Shown piece by piece: positions 16,568 to 24,944 of a stretch of DNA of 60,030 nucleotides; the first letter of the stretch is position 1, and the number at the start of each line of letters is the position of its first letter. The DNA is from Deltaproteobacteria bacterium Ga0077539 (GTDB taxonomy: Bacteria; Myxococcota_A; Polyangia; Polyangiales; Ga0077539): assembly GCA_001465015.1 (NCBI GenBank), contig LNEO01000137.1:1-60030 (forward strand). Direction: 5' to 3'. The translations under genes were made by a program, and so were the position numbers. The notes beneath the pieces are model-generated. The model saw only the letters and a program-made list of their open reading frames with translations, made no database searches and was not told the origin of the DNA.

Positions 16568-17065
16568 TCACAGTCGAACGTCGTAGATCTTCCAGGTGCC
16601 GCCGGGGAGGCGGACGATGCGATCGACGCGAAATCTGCGGGTGGTGGTCCCGACGCGGTACTCGATCACCGGGCCGTTTGCGCACTGCGAGGCGCGCGTG
16701 CCGAAGCGACCGCAGCGCTCGAGGCGAATCGTTCGGTTCGCTGCGATGGTGCTCTCGACGCTGACGAACGTCGCGCCCTCGAAGGTCCGTCGCAGCTCGC
16801 GGGTGTCTCGCTCGAGCGCGCGCTGATGGCGCTCGATGAACATCGCGGTGCCCGGCTGGTAGAGCGCGACGAACTCCGCGCGCGTGGGAAGGGCCGCGGT
16901 GATCTTCGCGGTGTCTCCGTCGCGGATGCCCTCGAAGAGCGATCGCAACATGTCGGTCAGCGCGGTCACGTCCCGCGCGGCGAGCCGGAAATCCTGCGCC
17001 GAGGCCGCCGGCGCGACGGAGATCGTCGCGAGCGCCAGGAGCAATGCGAGGGCGCGTGCCTTCAT
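16568..17065 (-). CDS. Small secreted protein of unknown function
   Basis: About 165 residues. It has a clear Sec signal peptide (MKARALALLLALATISVAPA, cleavage after ASA before QDFRL). The mature protein is basic, with a helical first half (TALTDMLRSLFEGIRDGDTA) and a beta-rich second half ending TWKIYDVRL. Overall this looks like a periplasmic NTF2- or DUF-like fold, but I recognise no family. Two Cys (RCGRFG, QCANG) could form a disulphide. ATG 17065 is preferred over the Met six codons upstream because it starts the signal peptide. It precedes the methyltransferase gene by 23 bases on the same strand. Confidence 0.7.
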   Translation of the reverse strand: MKARALALLLALATISVAPAASAQDFRLAARDVTALTDMLRSLFEGIRDGDTAKITAALPTRAEFVALYQPGTAMFIERHQRALERDTRELRRTFEGATFVSVESTIAANRTIRLERCGRFGTRASQCANGPVIEYRVGTTTRRFRVDRIVRLPGGTWKIYDVRL

Positions 17066-17174
17066 GACGCGTATCGATAGCACGCGGTGCGCTGGCGCGT
17101 TGCCCGTGATCGCTGCGGACGGTCGCGTGTCGGTGCGCCTCGCGCGGTTTGTTCGACGCGCTGCGATCTACCGT

Positions 17175-17685
17175 TCAGCGCGGAAAATCCTCTTCGCTCG
17201 CGTCGTCTTCGAGCCGCGCGCCCTCGAGACCGCCGCACTTTCGCAGCGCTTCGTACACGACCACCGCCGCTGCGCTCGCGAGGTTGATCGACCGGACTGC
17301 GCGCCTCGTGCCGCGCGAGCAGGTCTCGCGGCAGCCCCGAGGACTCCTTGCCGAACACCAGCGCGTCTCCCGGCGCGACGTCCATTTCGAGGTAGCTGGT
17401 CTTCGCGTTGGCGCTGAACAAGTGGAGCTTCGCGCTGGGGTTTTTCAGCTCGAACGTGCGCAGATCGGGGTGAACCGAGAGCGAGACGAGGTGCCAGTAG
17501 TCCAGCCCGGCCCGCTTGACGGCCTTCTCGTCGATGCGGAAGCCCAGCCTCCCCACCAGGTGCAGCTCGGCCTGGGTGGCCGCGCACAATCTCGCGATGT
17601 TTCCGGTGTTCTGCGGGATCTCGGGCTCGACGAGCACGATTCGGAGCGGGGGGGTGAGCGGTGAAACGCGGAGCTTGCGCGCCAT
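17175..17685 (-). pseudogene. trmL: tRNA (cytidine(34)-2'-O)-methyltransferase, apparently frameshifted
   Basis: The SPOUT-class TrmL sequence starts at ATG 17683-17685: RIVLVEPEIPQNTGNIARLC, LHLVGRLGF, RAGLDYWHLV, GDALVFGKESSGLPRDLL. The frame then leaves the family at about base 17300. The expected ending (VRSINLASAAAVVVYEALRK, then GGLEGARLEDDASEEDFPR and a stop at 17175-17177) is present in the +1 frame. The break is at GAGGCGCGCAGTCC, in a short GC-repeat, so one extra or two missing bases restore a 170-residue protein, close to the 157 of E. coli TrmL. TrmL methylates the wobble ribose of tRNA-Leu. With so clean a remnant, a sequencing error or very recent mutation is likely. Confidence 0.8.
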
Positions 17686-17750
17686 GGTCACGGGACGATA
17701 CCGTCATGTTCGCTGTGAAGCCTGAGCGAATCTGCGGTCCCGGCCGAAAC

Positions 17751-18971
17751 ATGCGTCGTCGCTCCCTGAGCGCGCGCGTCGCGGTGTTGTCGTTGACCTC
17801 TGGCCTCGCGCTCTTTAGCGCGGCGCGCGACGGGCGCGCGGAGACCAACGACCTCGCGCTCAATCGCCTGACGTTCTTCGACGGCGCGGCGCCAGGCTCG
17901 GCGATGCCCGAATGGCAGTTTCGCGGCGGATGCGGGACCGAGATGTCCCCGGCCATCTACCCGCGCTGCAACCCGGACAACACGCTGTTTGCCAACTTGA
18001 CCAACGAGCTCGCCGGCGCCCTCGCGCCCGCGCTGCTCGCGCCAGCGTCGACCATTGGCTACAACCGCACGTACATCGGCTACGAGCACTCGATCACCAA
18101 CATCAACAACAGCGTGACGGGCCTGCAGCACTGGGCGAGGGGCACCGAAGGCTCCGCTCCTGCCGCGGTCACGGGCAACGGAACCGAGCGCGTTCGCTCG
18201 CGCGTTCCGGACGTGTTGTTCGTGTCGCGCTTGCACATGCGCCACGGCCTTCCGCTGGGATTCGAGCTCGGCGTCCAGGGCTCGTACCTGCACGACTCGT
18301 CGATGGTCGCGATGGGGCTCGACATCAAGTGGTCGCTCTGGGAGGGATTTCGCCGGGGAATCGGCTTCATCCCCGATTTTGCCATTCGCGGCTCGGTCAA
18401 CACGCTCGTCGGCAATCAGCAGCTCTACCTGACCATCGTCGGCATCGACGCGATGCTGTCGAAGAACATCGCGATCGCTGGCGCCTTCAACATCACGCCG
18501 TACATCGGCGGACAGGCGCTGCTCGTCTTCGCCGACTCGACCGTGATCGACGCGACCCCGCTGCGCTCGGGCTACCAAGAGTGCGCGAGGCGAAGGCCCA
18601 ATTTCGTCACCGACCCGATGACCGGCCAGACGTCCTCCAACCTCGTGTGCGACGCAGGAACGGGCACGCCGATGGGCGCCGACAGCGACTCGTTCAACGA
18701 CGTCGTGTTCACACCGACGCGGCTGATCCGAGGGCGCGCCATCGGCGGCCTTCGGATCAAGTACGGCGTCTTTCAGTTCACTGGCGAGTTCGCGATGGAC
18801 GTCTTTGCGCCCGGCTGGCTCACCGGCGCGTGCGGCTCCTCCGGCAGTCAGCCGGGGTTTTGCGTGACGGGCCGACCGACCGACGCCAACTCGTTTCAGC
18901 GCGACCAGATCCGCATCGACCAGAACTTCAGGCAGTTCTCGATCAACCTCGCCGGCGGCGTGGTGTTCTGA
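17751..18971 (+). CDS. Putative outer-membrane beta-barrel protein
   Basis: About 406 residues. It has a signal peptide (MRRRSLSARVAVLSLTSGLA, cleavage near GRA before ETNDLA). The mature part alternates polar and hydrophobic residues in many short strands (GLPLGFELGVQGSYLHDSSM, AIAGAFNITPYIGGQALLVF, AIGGLRIKYGVFQFTGEFAM) and ends in a short strand with terminal Phe (FSINLAGGVVF), the usual outer-membrane barrel signature. Cys pairs in the loops (CGTEMSPAIYPRC, and TGACG then GFC) suggest extracellular disulphides. Function unknown; porin-like or adhesive. An earlier Met at 17706 would hide the signal peptide. It is followed after nine bases by the DUF952 gene. Confidence 0.75.
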   Translation: MRRRSLSARVAVLSLTSGLALFSAARDGRAETNDLALNRLTFFDGAAPGSAMPEWQFRGGCGTEMSPAIYPRCNPDNTLFANLTNELAGALAPALLAPASTIGYNRTYIGYEHSITNINNSVTGLQHWARGTEGSAPAAVTGNGTERVRSRVPDVLFVSRLHMRHGLPLGFELGVQGSYLHDSSMVAMGLDIKWSLWEGFRRGIGFIPDFAIRGSVNTLVGNQQLYLTIVGIDAMLSKNIAIAGAFNITPYIGGQALLVFADSTVIDATPLRSGYQECARRRPNFVTDPMTGQTSSNLVCDAGTGTPMGADSDSFNDVVFTPTRLIRGRAIGGLRIKYGVFQFTGEFAMDVFAPGWLTGACGSSGSQPGFCVTGRPTDANSFQRDQIRIDQNFRQFSINLAGGVVF

Positions 18972-18980
18972 TCGACGCCG

Positions 18981-19310
18981 ATGAGCGACGACGCTCGCTG
19001 GTTGTTTCACATCGTCGAGCGCGCTCGCTGGGAGCGCGGCGACGACCCGTATCTGCCCGAGTCCTTCGCGCGCGAGGGGTTCGTCCATTGCTCGTATCGA
19101 GACTCGGTCGCAGAGAGCGCCGCGCTCTACTTCGCGAAGGACGCAGACCTCGTCGTGCTCGAAATCGACCCGCGACTCCTCGCTGCGCCGATCGACGTCG
19201 CGCGCACTCCACGCGGACCGATGCCGCACGTCGTCGGAGCGATCCCGCGTGGCGCCGTCACCGCGGTGCTGCCGGTAGGCGCCGTCGCGTCGCGCGCCGA
19301 CCGCCGCTGA
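18981..19310 (+). CDS. DUF952 family protein
   Basis: 109 residues. The family pattern is clear: LFHIVERARWER, YLPESFAREGFVHCSYRDSV, ALYFAKDADLVVLEIDPRLL, then PMPHVVGAIPRGAVTAVLPV. DUF952 is a small cytoplasmic fold, often fused or adjacent to metabolic enzymes and without an established reaction. The conserved FVHCS and the PH near the end probably line a pocket. No clear Shine-Dalgarno sequence; the ATG follows the outer-membrane gene stop by nine bases, so the two may be coupled. A pyrophosphohydrolase gene follows after 35 bases. Confidence 0.85.
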   Translation: MSDDARWLFHIVERARWERGDDPYLPESFAREGFVHCSYRDSVAESAALYFAKDADLVVLEIDPRLLAAPIDVARTPRGPMPHVVGAIPRGAVTAVLPVGAVASRADRR

Positions 19311-19345
19311 GCACGCGCGGACACCGCCGCGCGAGAGGCCTGGAT

Positions 19346-19762
19346 TTGAAAAAAGACCATGAAATCAAAGACGGTGAGCGCACCGTCGACCGGCTCGGCG
19401 CGCTGCAGGACGCCGTGCGCGCCTTCAACGAGGCGCGGGAGTGGCGGCAGTTTCACTCGCCCAAGAACCTGGCGATGGCCCTGATGATCGAGGCCGCCGA
19501 GCTCGCAGAGCCCTTTCGCTGGGACGACGACGAGCGGTCCTGGCAGCGCGCGCGCAGCGATGACGGGCGCGCCGCGCTCTCCAAAGAGATGGCCGACGTG
19601 CTGCTGCTCTTGCTCTCCCTCGCGGAGTACAACGGAATCGACCTCGTCGGCGCCGCCCGCGACAAGCTCGCCCTCAACGAGCAGCGCTACCCCGCAGAGC
19701 GCGCCCGCGGCCGAGCGGACAAGTACACGGCCTATCAGCGCGAGTCCGACGCGGACGAATAG
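19346..19762 (+). CDS. MazG-like nucleotide pyrophosphohydrolase (dCTPase-like)
   Basis: About 138 residues from TTG 19346, supported by GAGAGG eight bases upstream. An all-alpha NTP-PPase fold: LGALQDAVRAFNEAREWRQF, HSPKNLAMALMIEAAELAEP (metal-binding ExxE), then EMADVLLLLLSLAEYNGIDL (second acidic motif). This is the single-domain form similar to dCTP pyrophosphatase (RS21-C6/DCTPP1), which cleaves non-canonical or excess dNTPs to dNMP and PPi. Cytoplasmic. The C-terminus is charged and probably disordered. An ATG start is not available in frame without losing the first helix. Confidence 0.85.
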   Translation: MKKDHEIKDGERTVDRLGALQDAVRAFNEAREWRQFHSPKNLAMALMIEAAELAEPFRWDDDERSWQRARSDDGRAALSKEMADVLLLLLSLAEYNGIDLVGAARDKLALNEQRYPAERARGRADKYTAYQRESDADE

Positions 19763-19840
19763 CGCGCTCCTGGCGCTCGATCGCGCAAGGTCGCCGCGGG
19801 GCTTTACGGGGTGCGTGGTTGCGGTACGGTCGCCGTCCTG

Positions 19841-20632
19841 ATGGGCATGGAAGCAATCGCACTCGTCAAGCTCACGCCGGCGCAGATCGACGCGGCGTTT
19901 CCCTCAAAAGGCTCTGATCGTCCGGGCGCCGACGGCAGGCCGCTCAAGCTCGTCGCCCTCGAAGACTCGGTGCTCGTCCTGCTCGGGACCAGCTTCGACC
20001 TCGAGCCCGCCGAGGCCGGGTACGAAGTCCGAAAGCGCCTCGGAGACGCGCTCGACGCGCACGACGACGCGCGCGGCATCCTGATCGTCCCAGACAAGGC
20101 GCGGCCCAAGAGCAAGCGCTACGCGGACGCCGTCGAAGAGGTGGGCGACCTCGGCTTCTGGGGCAAGAAGGTCGCCAAGGACTTCGTCGCTCCGGCCCGC
20201 GCCAAGACCGCCACGCCAGAGCCCGACCTCACCGCCACCCTGCCCGACAACAACCCGTTCGGGGCGCAGCTCTCGTCGATGATGGGCGGTTTTTCGCCGG
20301 ACATCATGGCGCAAGCGCAGGCGATGCTTTCGAGCCCCGACGGCGCCAACATCTTCGCCGAGGCGCAGAAGCACGTCGCCGCCATGATGTCGCAGCCTGG
20401 CGGAATGGACGCGCTCGCCAAGGGCCTCAGCGAGGCGCTCGGCGCGCAAGGACTCGACGGCGACGCGCTCAAGGCGCTCATGCCCGAGAAGATGCCGTCG
20501 CCTGAAGAGATGCAGGCGCTCTTCGAGAAGGGCCAGCAGGACCTCGAGACGCTTCAGCGTGAAGACCCGACGAAGGTCGACGAGCTCAAGAAGAAGTTCG
20601 GCGATCTGCTCGGCGACGGAGAGAAGAAGTAG
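19841..20632 (+). CDS. Cytoplasmic protein of unknown function
   Basis: About 263 residues (ATG 19841; a second Met at 19847 is equally possible). The N-terminal half is a small alpha/beta region (LKLVALEDSVLVLLGTSFDL, ILIVPDKARPKSKRYADAVE). The C-terminal half is helical and Met/Gln/Ala-rich (MMGGFSPDIMAQAQAMLSSP, AEAQKHVAAMMSQPGGMDAL), resembling the helix-loop-helix repeats of chaperone-type or ubiquitin-binding regions, and ends in an acidic-basic tail (KVDELKKKFGDLLGDGEKK). No Cys, no membrane segment. It lies nine bases before the membrane protein gene, so the two are probably one operon. I do not recognise a family. Confidence 0.65.
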   Translation: MGMEAIALVKLTPAQIDAAFPSKGSDRPGADGRPLKLVALEDSVLVLLGTSFDLEPAEAGYEVRKRLGDALDAHDDARGILIVPDKARPKSKRYADAVEEVGDLGFWGKKVAKDFVAPARAKTATPEPDLTATLPDNNPFGAQLSSMMGGFSPDIMAQAQAMLSSPDGANIFAEAQKHVAAMMSQPGGMDALAKGLSEALGAQGLDGDALKALMPEKMPSPEEMQALFEKGQQDLETLQREDPTKVDELKKKFGDLLGDGEKK

Positions 20633-20641
20633 CGAGGCCGC

Positions 20642-22051
20642 GTGCGGGCGTTCGCGCTCGTCTCGACGCTCGTAATCGCGCTCGCGATTCGCGCGATCGC
20701 TCACTGGGGGCGCGTGGACATCGACAACGACGCGTACGGTCACTTCGTGGTGGCTCGGCGCGCGCTCGACGCGCCGACGGACCTGTCTGTGCACTGGGTG
20801 TGGCTGCCGGGGTGGCATGTCGTTCACGCGTTGTTCGACTGGTTGGGCCTCGGTTTTCAGGCGGTGCGCGCGTTTTCACTCGCGTGCTCCTTGAGCACCA
20901 TCGCCATCTTGTTTTTGTGGGTCGAGCGCGAGCAGCGCGAGGTCCAGGGCGATCGCGATGAGCTCTCGCTGGGGCCGTGGTTCGCCGCTGCCATCGCGGC
21001 GCTCGCGCTCGCCGTCGCGCGGCCTGCGATCGACGCAGGGGGCTCCGCCGAGCCCGAGGCGCTCTTCTCTCTGTTGATCGTCGGCGCGGTCGCGTCCCTG
21101 CGGGCGTCGCGCCCCGTGACGGCCGGGGCGCTCGCGTCGATCGCGGCGCTCACCCGCTACGAGGCGTGGCCCTTCGTCCTGGCGCTCTTTGTGATCGAGC
21201 GAATGGACGCGCGATCGAGCGATGTGCCTGCGTATCGTCGCGCGCTCGCGTGGCTCATGCCCGCGTCGGCGATCGTCGCGTGGTGCGTCGCGCACAGGCT
21301 CCAGTCTGGCGAGTGGCTCGCGTTCATCCGCGAGAACCGCGCGTTCGTCGCCCGATCGTTGCCGCGGTTGTTCACGGAGCTGCCGGCGTGGCCGCGCCGC
21401 GCGGCGTGGTATCCGGTCACGCTGCCGTGGGCGACCTGGGGAGCGCCGCCGCTCGCGCTCGCCTTTCTCGGAGCGGTGATCGTCACCCGCGCCCGGCGTT
21501 GGGCGCTGTTGGTCCCGCCAGCGGTGTTGCTCGGGTTTCTCACCTACTCGTGGCTGCGCGCGCAGCACCTGGGGCTCGTGCGCCACGCCGTGGCGTATCT
21601 GCCCTTCTACGCCGCGGCGATGGGCGTCGGCGCCGCGGGCGTGGCGCGGGTGTGGCGCTCGAGGATCGCGCGCCCGTGGTTCGCTGCGGCGGCGCTCGCG
21701 TTGGCGTTGGCGCTGTGCTCGCGGGGCTGGGGCGCCGCGCTCGAGCACCGAGCCATCGCGGCGCGAGCGCTCATCGACGAGCAGGGCGCCGCGGCGGTCC
21801 TGCGTCGCGAGGCCGGTGATCGGGCGACGATCTTCAGCGACCGCGCGATCGTCGAGGCGCTCTCGGGGCTCGACCGTTCGCGCTTCATCCGATGGAACGT
21901 CGCTGACGTCCGCCCCTACAACCTCACCCACGCAAGACAATCGCGCGGCGCCGTGTGGGTGGTGTCGCGGCCCGACCGCGTTCGAGCGCTCCTCGCGGTG
22001 AGCGAGTCGCGCTACGAGTCCCCCACGATCGTCGTGCTCGTCTCGCGCTGA
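20642..22051 (+). CDS. Multi-pass membrane protein, GT-C glycosyltransferase-like
   Basis: About 469 residues with roughly ten hydrophobic segments (VSTLVIALAIRAIAHW; LACSLSTIAILFLWV; ALALALALCSRGWGA). The first extracytoplasmic loop has DIDNDAYGHFVVARRA, the acidic loop after helix 1 seen in PMT/ArnT-like GT-C enzymes that use polyprenyl-phosphate sugars. A soluble tail of about 90 residues follows the last helix (EQGAAAVLRREAGDRATIFS). No strict active-site signature can be confirmed, so the sugar and acceptor are unknown. The start is a GTG with GCGAGG five bases upstream. It converges with the ion-channel gene after 23 bases. Confidence 0.75.
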   Translation: MRAFALVSTLVIALAIRAIAHWGRVDIDNDAYGHFVVARRALDAPTDLSVHWVWLPGWHVVHALFDWLGLGFQAVRAFSLACSLSTIAILFLWVEREQREVQGDRDELSLGPWFAAAIAALALAVARPAIDAGGSAEPEALFSLLIVGAVASLRASRPVTAGALASIAALTRYEAWPFVLALFVIERMDARSSDVPAYRRALAWLMPASAIVAWCVAHRLQSGEWLAFIRENRAFVARSLPRLFTELPAWPRRAAWYPVTLPWATWGAPPLALAFLGAVIVTRARRWALLVPPAVLLGFLTYSWLRAQHLGLVRHAVAYLPFYAAAMGVGAAGVARVWRSRIARPWFAAAALALALALCSRGWGAALEHRAIAARALIDEQGAAAVLRREAGDRATIFSDRAIVEALSGLDRSRFIRWNVADVRPYNLTHARQSRGAVWVVSRPDRVRALLAVSESRYESPTIVVLVSR

Positions 22052-22074
22052 ACGGCCTCTCGGCCCGAGGTCGC

Positions 22075-22593
22075 TCAGGGATTCGCGGTCGCCTCGCGCT
22101 CGGTCGCGAGCCGGTCGAGTCGGCCGACGAGCGCGTCGATGCGCTCGATGAGCTGGCGCTGAGCGTCGACGGACTCTTGATTGTGTGTGTCACGCTCTGC
22201 CGCAGGGGCCTCGAGCGCCTTGGCGGCCATCGCGGGACCGATGGTGTTGAGCGCGGCGGCGATCGCCTTGCCCGCAGGGGTGACCGCGAAGACGTTGGCG
22301 TAGCCGACCGAGAGCGAGGTGGTCACGAAGACCAGCGCGTCCCAGAACGAAGTGACCTTCTCGTTTTCGTCCTTTTCGGCCACGTAGAAGAGCCACGCTC
22401 CGCCGAGGCACGTCACGACCAGCGAGTCGATCGGGTCCTTGGCGATGGCAGAGCGAAGCTCGCGCTTGGCGCTGTCGTAGAGGGCGCCGAAGTCCTGCGC
22501 GGCCAGAACGCGACCGAGCGCGCCCAGCGCGAGCGCCTCGGGGGCGCTCGGCTCTGCGGTCGTCGTGCTCTGCTGCGAATTCTCGGACTTCAT
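22075..22593 (-). CDS. Small ion-channel-like (two-helix pore) membrane protein
   Basis: 172 residues. A first helix is DSLVVTCLGGAWLFYVAEKD (about residues 56-75), followed by a pore-helix and filter-like segment WDALVFVTTSLSVGYANVFA, then TPAGKAIAAALNTIGPAMAA as second helix. This is the 2TM potassium-channel plan (Ion_trans_2), but the filter TVGYG reads SVGYA, so the last Gly is Ala. The charged C-terminus (RQLIERIDALVGRLDRLATE) can form a coiled coil and may tetramerise. It starts four bases after the flotillin stop on the same strand, so it is very probably translated from the same mRNA. Ion selectivity cannot be told; a non-selective or inactive pore is possible. Confidence 0.7.
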   Translation of the reverse strand: MKSENSQQSTTTAEPSAPEALALGALGRVLAAQDFGALYDSAKRELRSAIAKDPIDSLVVTCLGGAWLFYVAEKDENEKVTSFWDALVFVTTSLSVGYANVFAVTPAGKAIAAALNTIGPAMAAKALEAPAAERDTHNQESVDAQRQLIERIDALVGRLDRLATEREATANP

Positions 22594-22597
22594 GCGT

Positions 22598-24793
22598 TCA
22601 ACCCTGCGACGACGCGTCGCTCGCTTCGTCGCCTGCGTCGCGCACCTTGATTCCCTCGCCGCCTGCGTCGGAGGAGAGAGAGGCGAGCTTCGCTGCCAAG
22701 GCCGGGTCCTCGGCGGCGATCTTCTTGAGCTCCTCGGGGAGCGCGTTGACCAGGCGTCGCGCCGAGTCCGCGAGCTTGCCCGTGTCCACCTGCGCGAACT
22801 GCATCAGCTCGCGAAGCAGCGGAAACGCCGCGCCCGCCTCGAGCACGGTCTTCAGCACTGGCGACGCCGCGCCGAACATTCCGCCTCCGGTTGCTCCGTC
22901 TCCCGAAGCGCCCATTCCGGGGCCTCCGTTCATCTGGAGCACCTTGATCTCGCTGATCGCGTGCGCCGGCGTCATGAGCTCCTTGGTGACCGAGGGCAGC
23001 ACTTCGATCGCCTTCATCGCGACGTCGCGGAGCAAGAACTTCGTCGACACCTGGTTCTCGGCCTCGACGTACTTTCGCTTGGCGTCTGCCTCGGCTTCGC
23101 CCTTCTTGCGCGTCGCTTCGGCCAGAGCGATGAGCGCCTCGGCCTCGAGCAACGCGGCCTTCGCGCGGGCATCTGCGCTGATTCGGACGCGGTCAGCCTC
23201 GGCTTGCGCCTCGGTGCGAACCACGGCCGCGGCGGCGTCAGCGCCGAGCTGGCGCGACTTCGCTGCACCTTCGGCGCGGGCGATTTCACCGGCGGCCTCC
23301 GCCTGCTTCGCGGACGCCTCGCCGTCTGCGTGCGCCCTCACTGCAGCGGCGCTCGTCTCGGCGTCGAGCTTTCGAGCGAAGGCCTCGCGCTCGGCGTCGA
23401 TGCGGGACTTCTGCGCGACCTCTTCGGCCTTGATGATCGCGATCTCGCGCTCGCGGCGGGCCTTCGCGGTCTCTTCGACGGTGACGATTGCTTGTGTCGC
23501 CTGTTGCCTGTCGGCTTCGGCGGCGAGCTTGAGGGCCTCGGCGCGGGCCTCTTGTTCCATCGCGTTGGTCACCGCGATCTGCTTGGCCACGCGGGCGGTC
23601 TCGATGGTCTTCTGCTTCTCGATCTCCGCCGCTTCGATGGTCTTTCGTCGGTCGACCTCGGCGGTCTCGATGGTCTTCATCTTGGCGACGTTGGCGGCCT
23701 CGACCGTCTTCATCTTCTCGATGGTGGCCGCTTCGATCTCGCGCTCCTTGGCGATGAGCGCGGCTTGCTGGGTCTTCTCCGAGGCGATCTGCGCCTCGCG
23801 GGTCGCGGCGATGCGCATGGCCTCGGCGATCTCGAGCGCCTTTTGCTGCTCGATGCGCGCGGTCTCGACGGCCTGCTGCTTCAAGAGCGCGGCGGTCTCT
23901 TGCGAGCGCTGCTGCTCGTACACGACCGACGCGGTCGCGGCGGACTGCGTGGCGGCGTACTCCTGAACGCGGCGCTGCTGGTCGGCTTCGTTGCGACGAT
24001 CGCGCTCGTCGGCCTCGAGGACCTTCTGGTGCGACGTGACGTTCTGCTCGCGGATGGCGACGTCGGCCTCGCGCTCGATCTGGTTGGTCTTGCGCGCGTT
24101 GGACTTCACCTGCTCGGTGATGGTCATCAAGCCCTCGGAGTCGAAGAACTCCGACGCGTTGAGGTCCTTCACGGGAACCATCGCGAGCGAGGTGATCGAC
24201 ACGTTCTCGAGGGTGAGACCGTTCTTCTTGAGCTCTTCGGCGAGCACCTTCTGGATGCTCTCGGCGAAGTCCTTGCGGTTGGTGTGCAGCTCCATGAAGG
24301 ACGAGTTCGCGGCGACCGAGCGCAGCGCGTCCGTGAGCTTTCCTTCGATGAGGTCGCCGATCGCGTGCTCGTCGAGGTTGCGCTCGCCGAACGAGCGCGC
24401 CGCGGCCATCACGTCGTCCGCGATGGGCTCGACCTTGATGTACAGCTCCGTCGTGACGTTGGCGCGAATCTTGTCACGAGTGACGAGCGCCATCGCGCCC
24501 GAGCGATCGACGCTCAGCTTCAGCGACCGCAGCGACACCCGAAGCAGCTGGTGCAGGATCGGAAACACCGTGACGCCGCCGCCGATGACGACCTTGTTGC
24601 CTCCGGCGCCGGTGCGGACGAGCGCCTCGTCGGCGCCGCATCGGCGATAGAAGCGAGCCACGGTGACGAGCAAGAGCGTCACCAGAAAGACGCTCCCGAC
24701 GGTGACGAGCACGGTCACGACGAACTGGGGCTTCTCCCAGAACGGCGTGTTGTTCGCCTGCGCGAGCAGTGAAATGATGGACGAATGATGCAT
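22598..24793 (-). CDS. Flotillin-like (YqiK/YuaG-type) SPFH-domain membrane protein
   Basis: About 731 residues. It has an N-terminal transmembrane helix (FVVTVLVTVGSVFLVTLLLV), then an SPFH/band-7 domain (YRRCGADEALVRTGAGGNKV, GVTVFPILHQLLRVSLRSLK, LVTRDKIRANVTTELYIKVE), then about 350 residues of Ala/Glu/Lys-rich coiled coil with repeats like IEKMKTVEAANVAKMKTIE and a flexible Gly/Met-rich C-terminus. The upstream sequence has GGGAGG seven bases before ATG 24793, which fixes the start. Flotillins oligomerise on the inner membrane in functional microdomains and act with an NfeD-type partner, encoded upstream here. The C-terminal about 130 residues, after the coiled coil, are longer than in YuaG. 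Confidence 0.9.
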   Translation of the reverse strand: MHHSSIISLLAQANNTPFWEKPQFVVTVLVTVGSVFLVTLLLVTVARFYRRCGADEALVRTGAGGNKVVIGGGVTVFPILHQLLRVSLRSLKLSVDRSGAMALVTRDKIRANVTTELYIKVEPIADDVMAAARSFGERNLDEHAIGDLIEGKLTDALRSVAANSSFMELHTNRKDFAESIQKVLAEELKKNGLTLENVSITSLAMVPVKDLNASEFFDSEGLMTITEQVKSNARKTNQIEREADVAIREQNVTSHQKVLEADERDRRNEADQQRRVQEYAATQSAATASVVYEQQRSQETAALLKQQAVETARIEQQKALEIAEAMRIAATREAQIASEKTQQAALIAKEREIEAATIEKMKTVEAANVAKMKTIETAEVDRRKTIEAAEIEKQKTIETARVAKQIAVTNAMEQEARAEALKLAAEADRQQATQAIVTVEETAKARREREIAIIKAEEVAQKSRIDAEREAFARKLDAETSAAAVRAHADGEASAKQAEAAGEIARAEGAAKSRQLGADAAAAVVRTEAQAEADRVRISADARAKAALLEAEALIALAEATRKKGEAEADAKRKYVEAENQVSTKFLLRDVAMKAIEVLPSVTKELMTPAHAISEIKVLQMNGGPGMGASGDGATGGGMFGAASPVLKTVLEAGAAFPLLRELMQFAQVDTGKLADSARRLVNALPEELKKIAAEDPALAAKLASLSSDAGGEGIKVRDAGDEASDASSQG

Positions 24794-24853
24794 CGAGTAA
24801 CCTCCCTCGGTTGAATAGTGGTGCTTTAATTGTCTTCGTTGACTTGACTGCGA

Positions 24854-24875
24854 TCGTCGCGAGGCGTCGCGACGA
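24854..24875. other. 9-bp perfect inverted repeat between NfeD and flotillin genes
   Basis: tcgtcgcga (24854-24862), loop ggcg, tcgcgacga (24867-24875). It sits in the 151-base spacer between the NfeD-like stop and the flotillin ribosome-binding site. No T-run follows on either strand. It could be an RNA processing or attenuation element, or an operator for a dimeric regulator. The rest of the spacer is comparatively AT-rich (about 24800-24845) and could hold a flotillin promoter. Confidence 0.45.
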
Positions 24876-24944
24876 ATGAAGCTCCAAGAAGCGGACGGTC
24901 GCGCCGCGTCGGCGGCGGACAAAGGGTGCTGTGGTGCTGCGGGG

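Noticed and set aside
17062..17174. In-frame continuation of the trmL reading frame
   Set aside because: After base 17300 the frame gives Arg/Ser-rich sequence without the conserved SINLASAAAVVVYEALR block, which is found in the neighbouring frame. I therefore treat the extension as out-of-frame readthrough.
17912..18970. Plus-strand frame overlapping the outer-membrane protein gene and running into the MazG-like gene
   Set aside because: Its first 350 codons are Arg-rich shadow sequence. Only the end from TTG 19346, with its own ribosome-binding site, looks like a protein.
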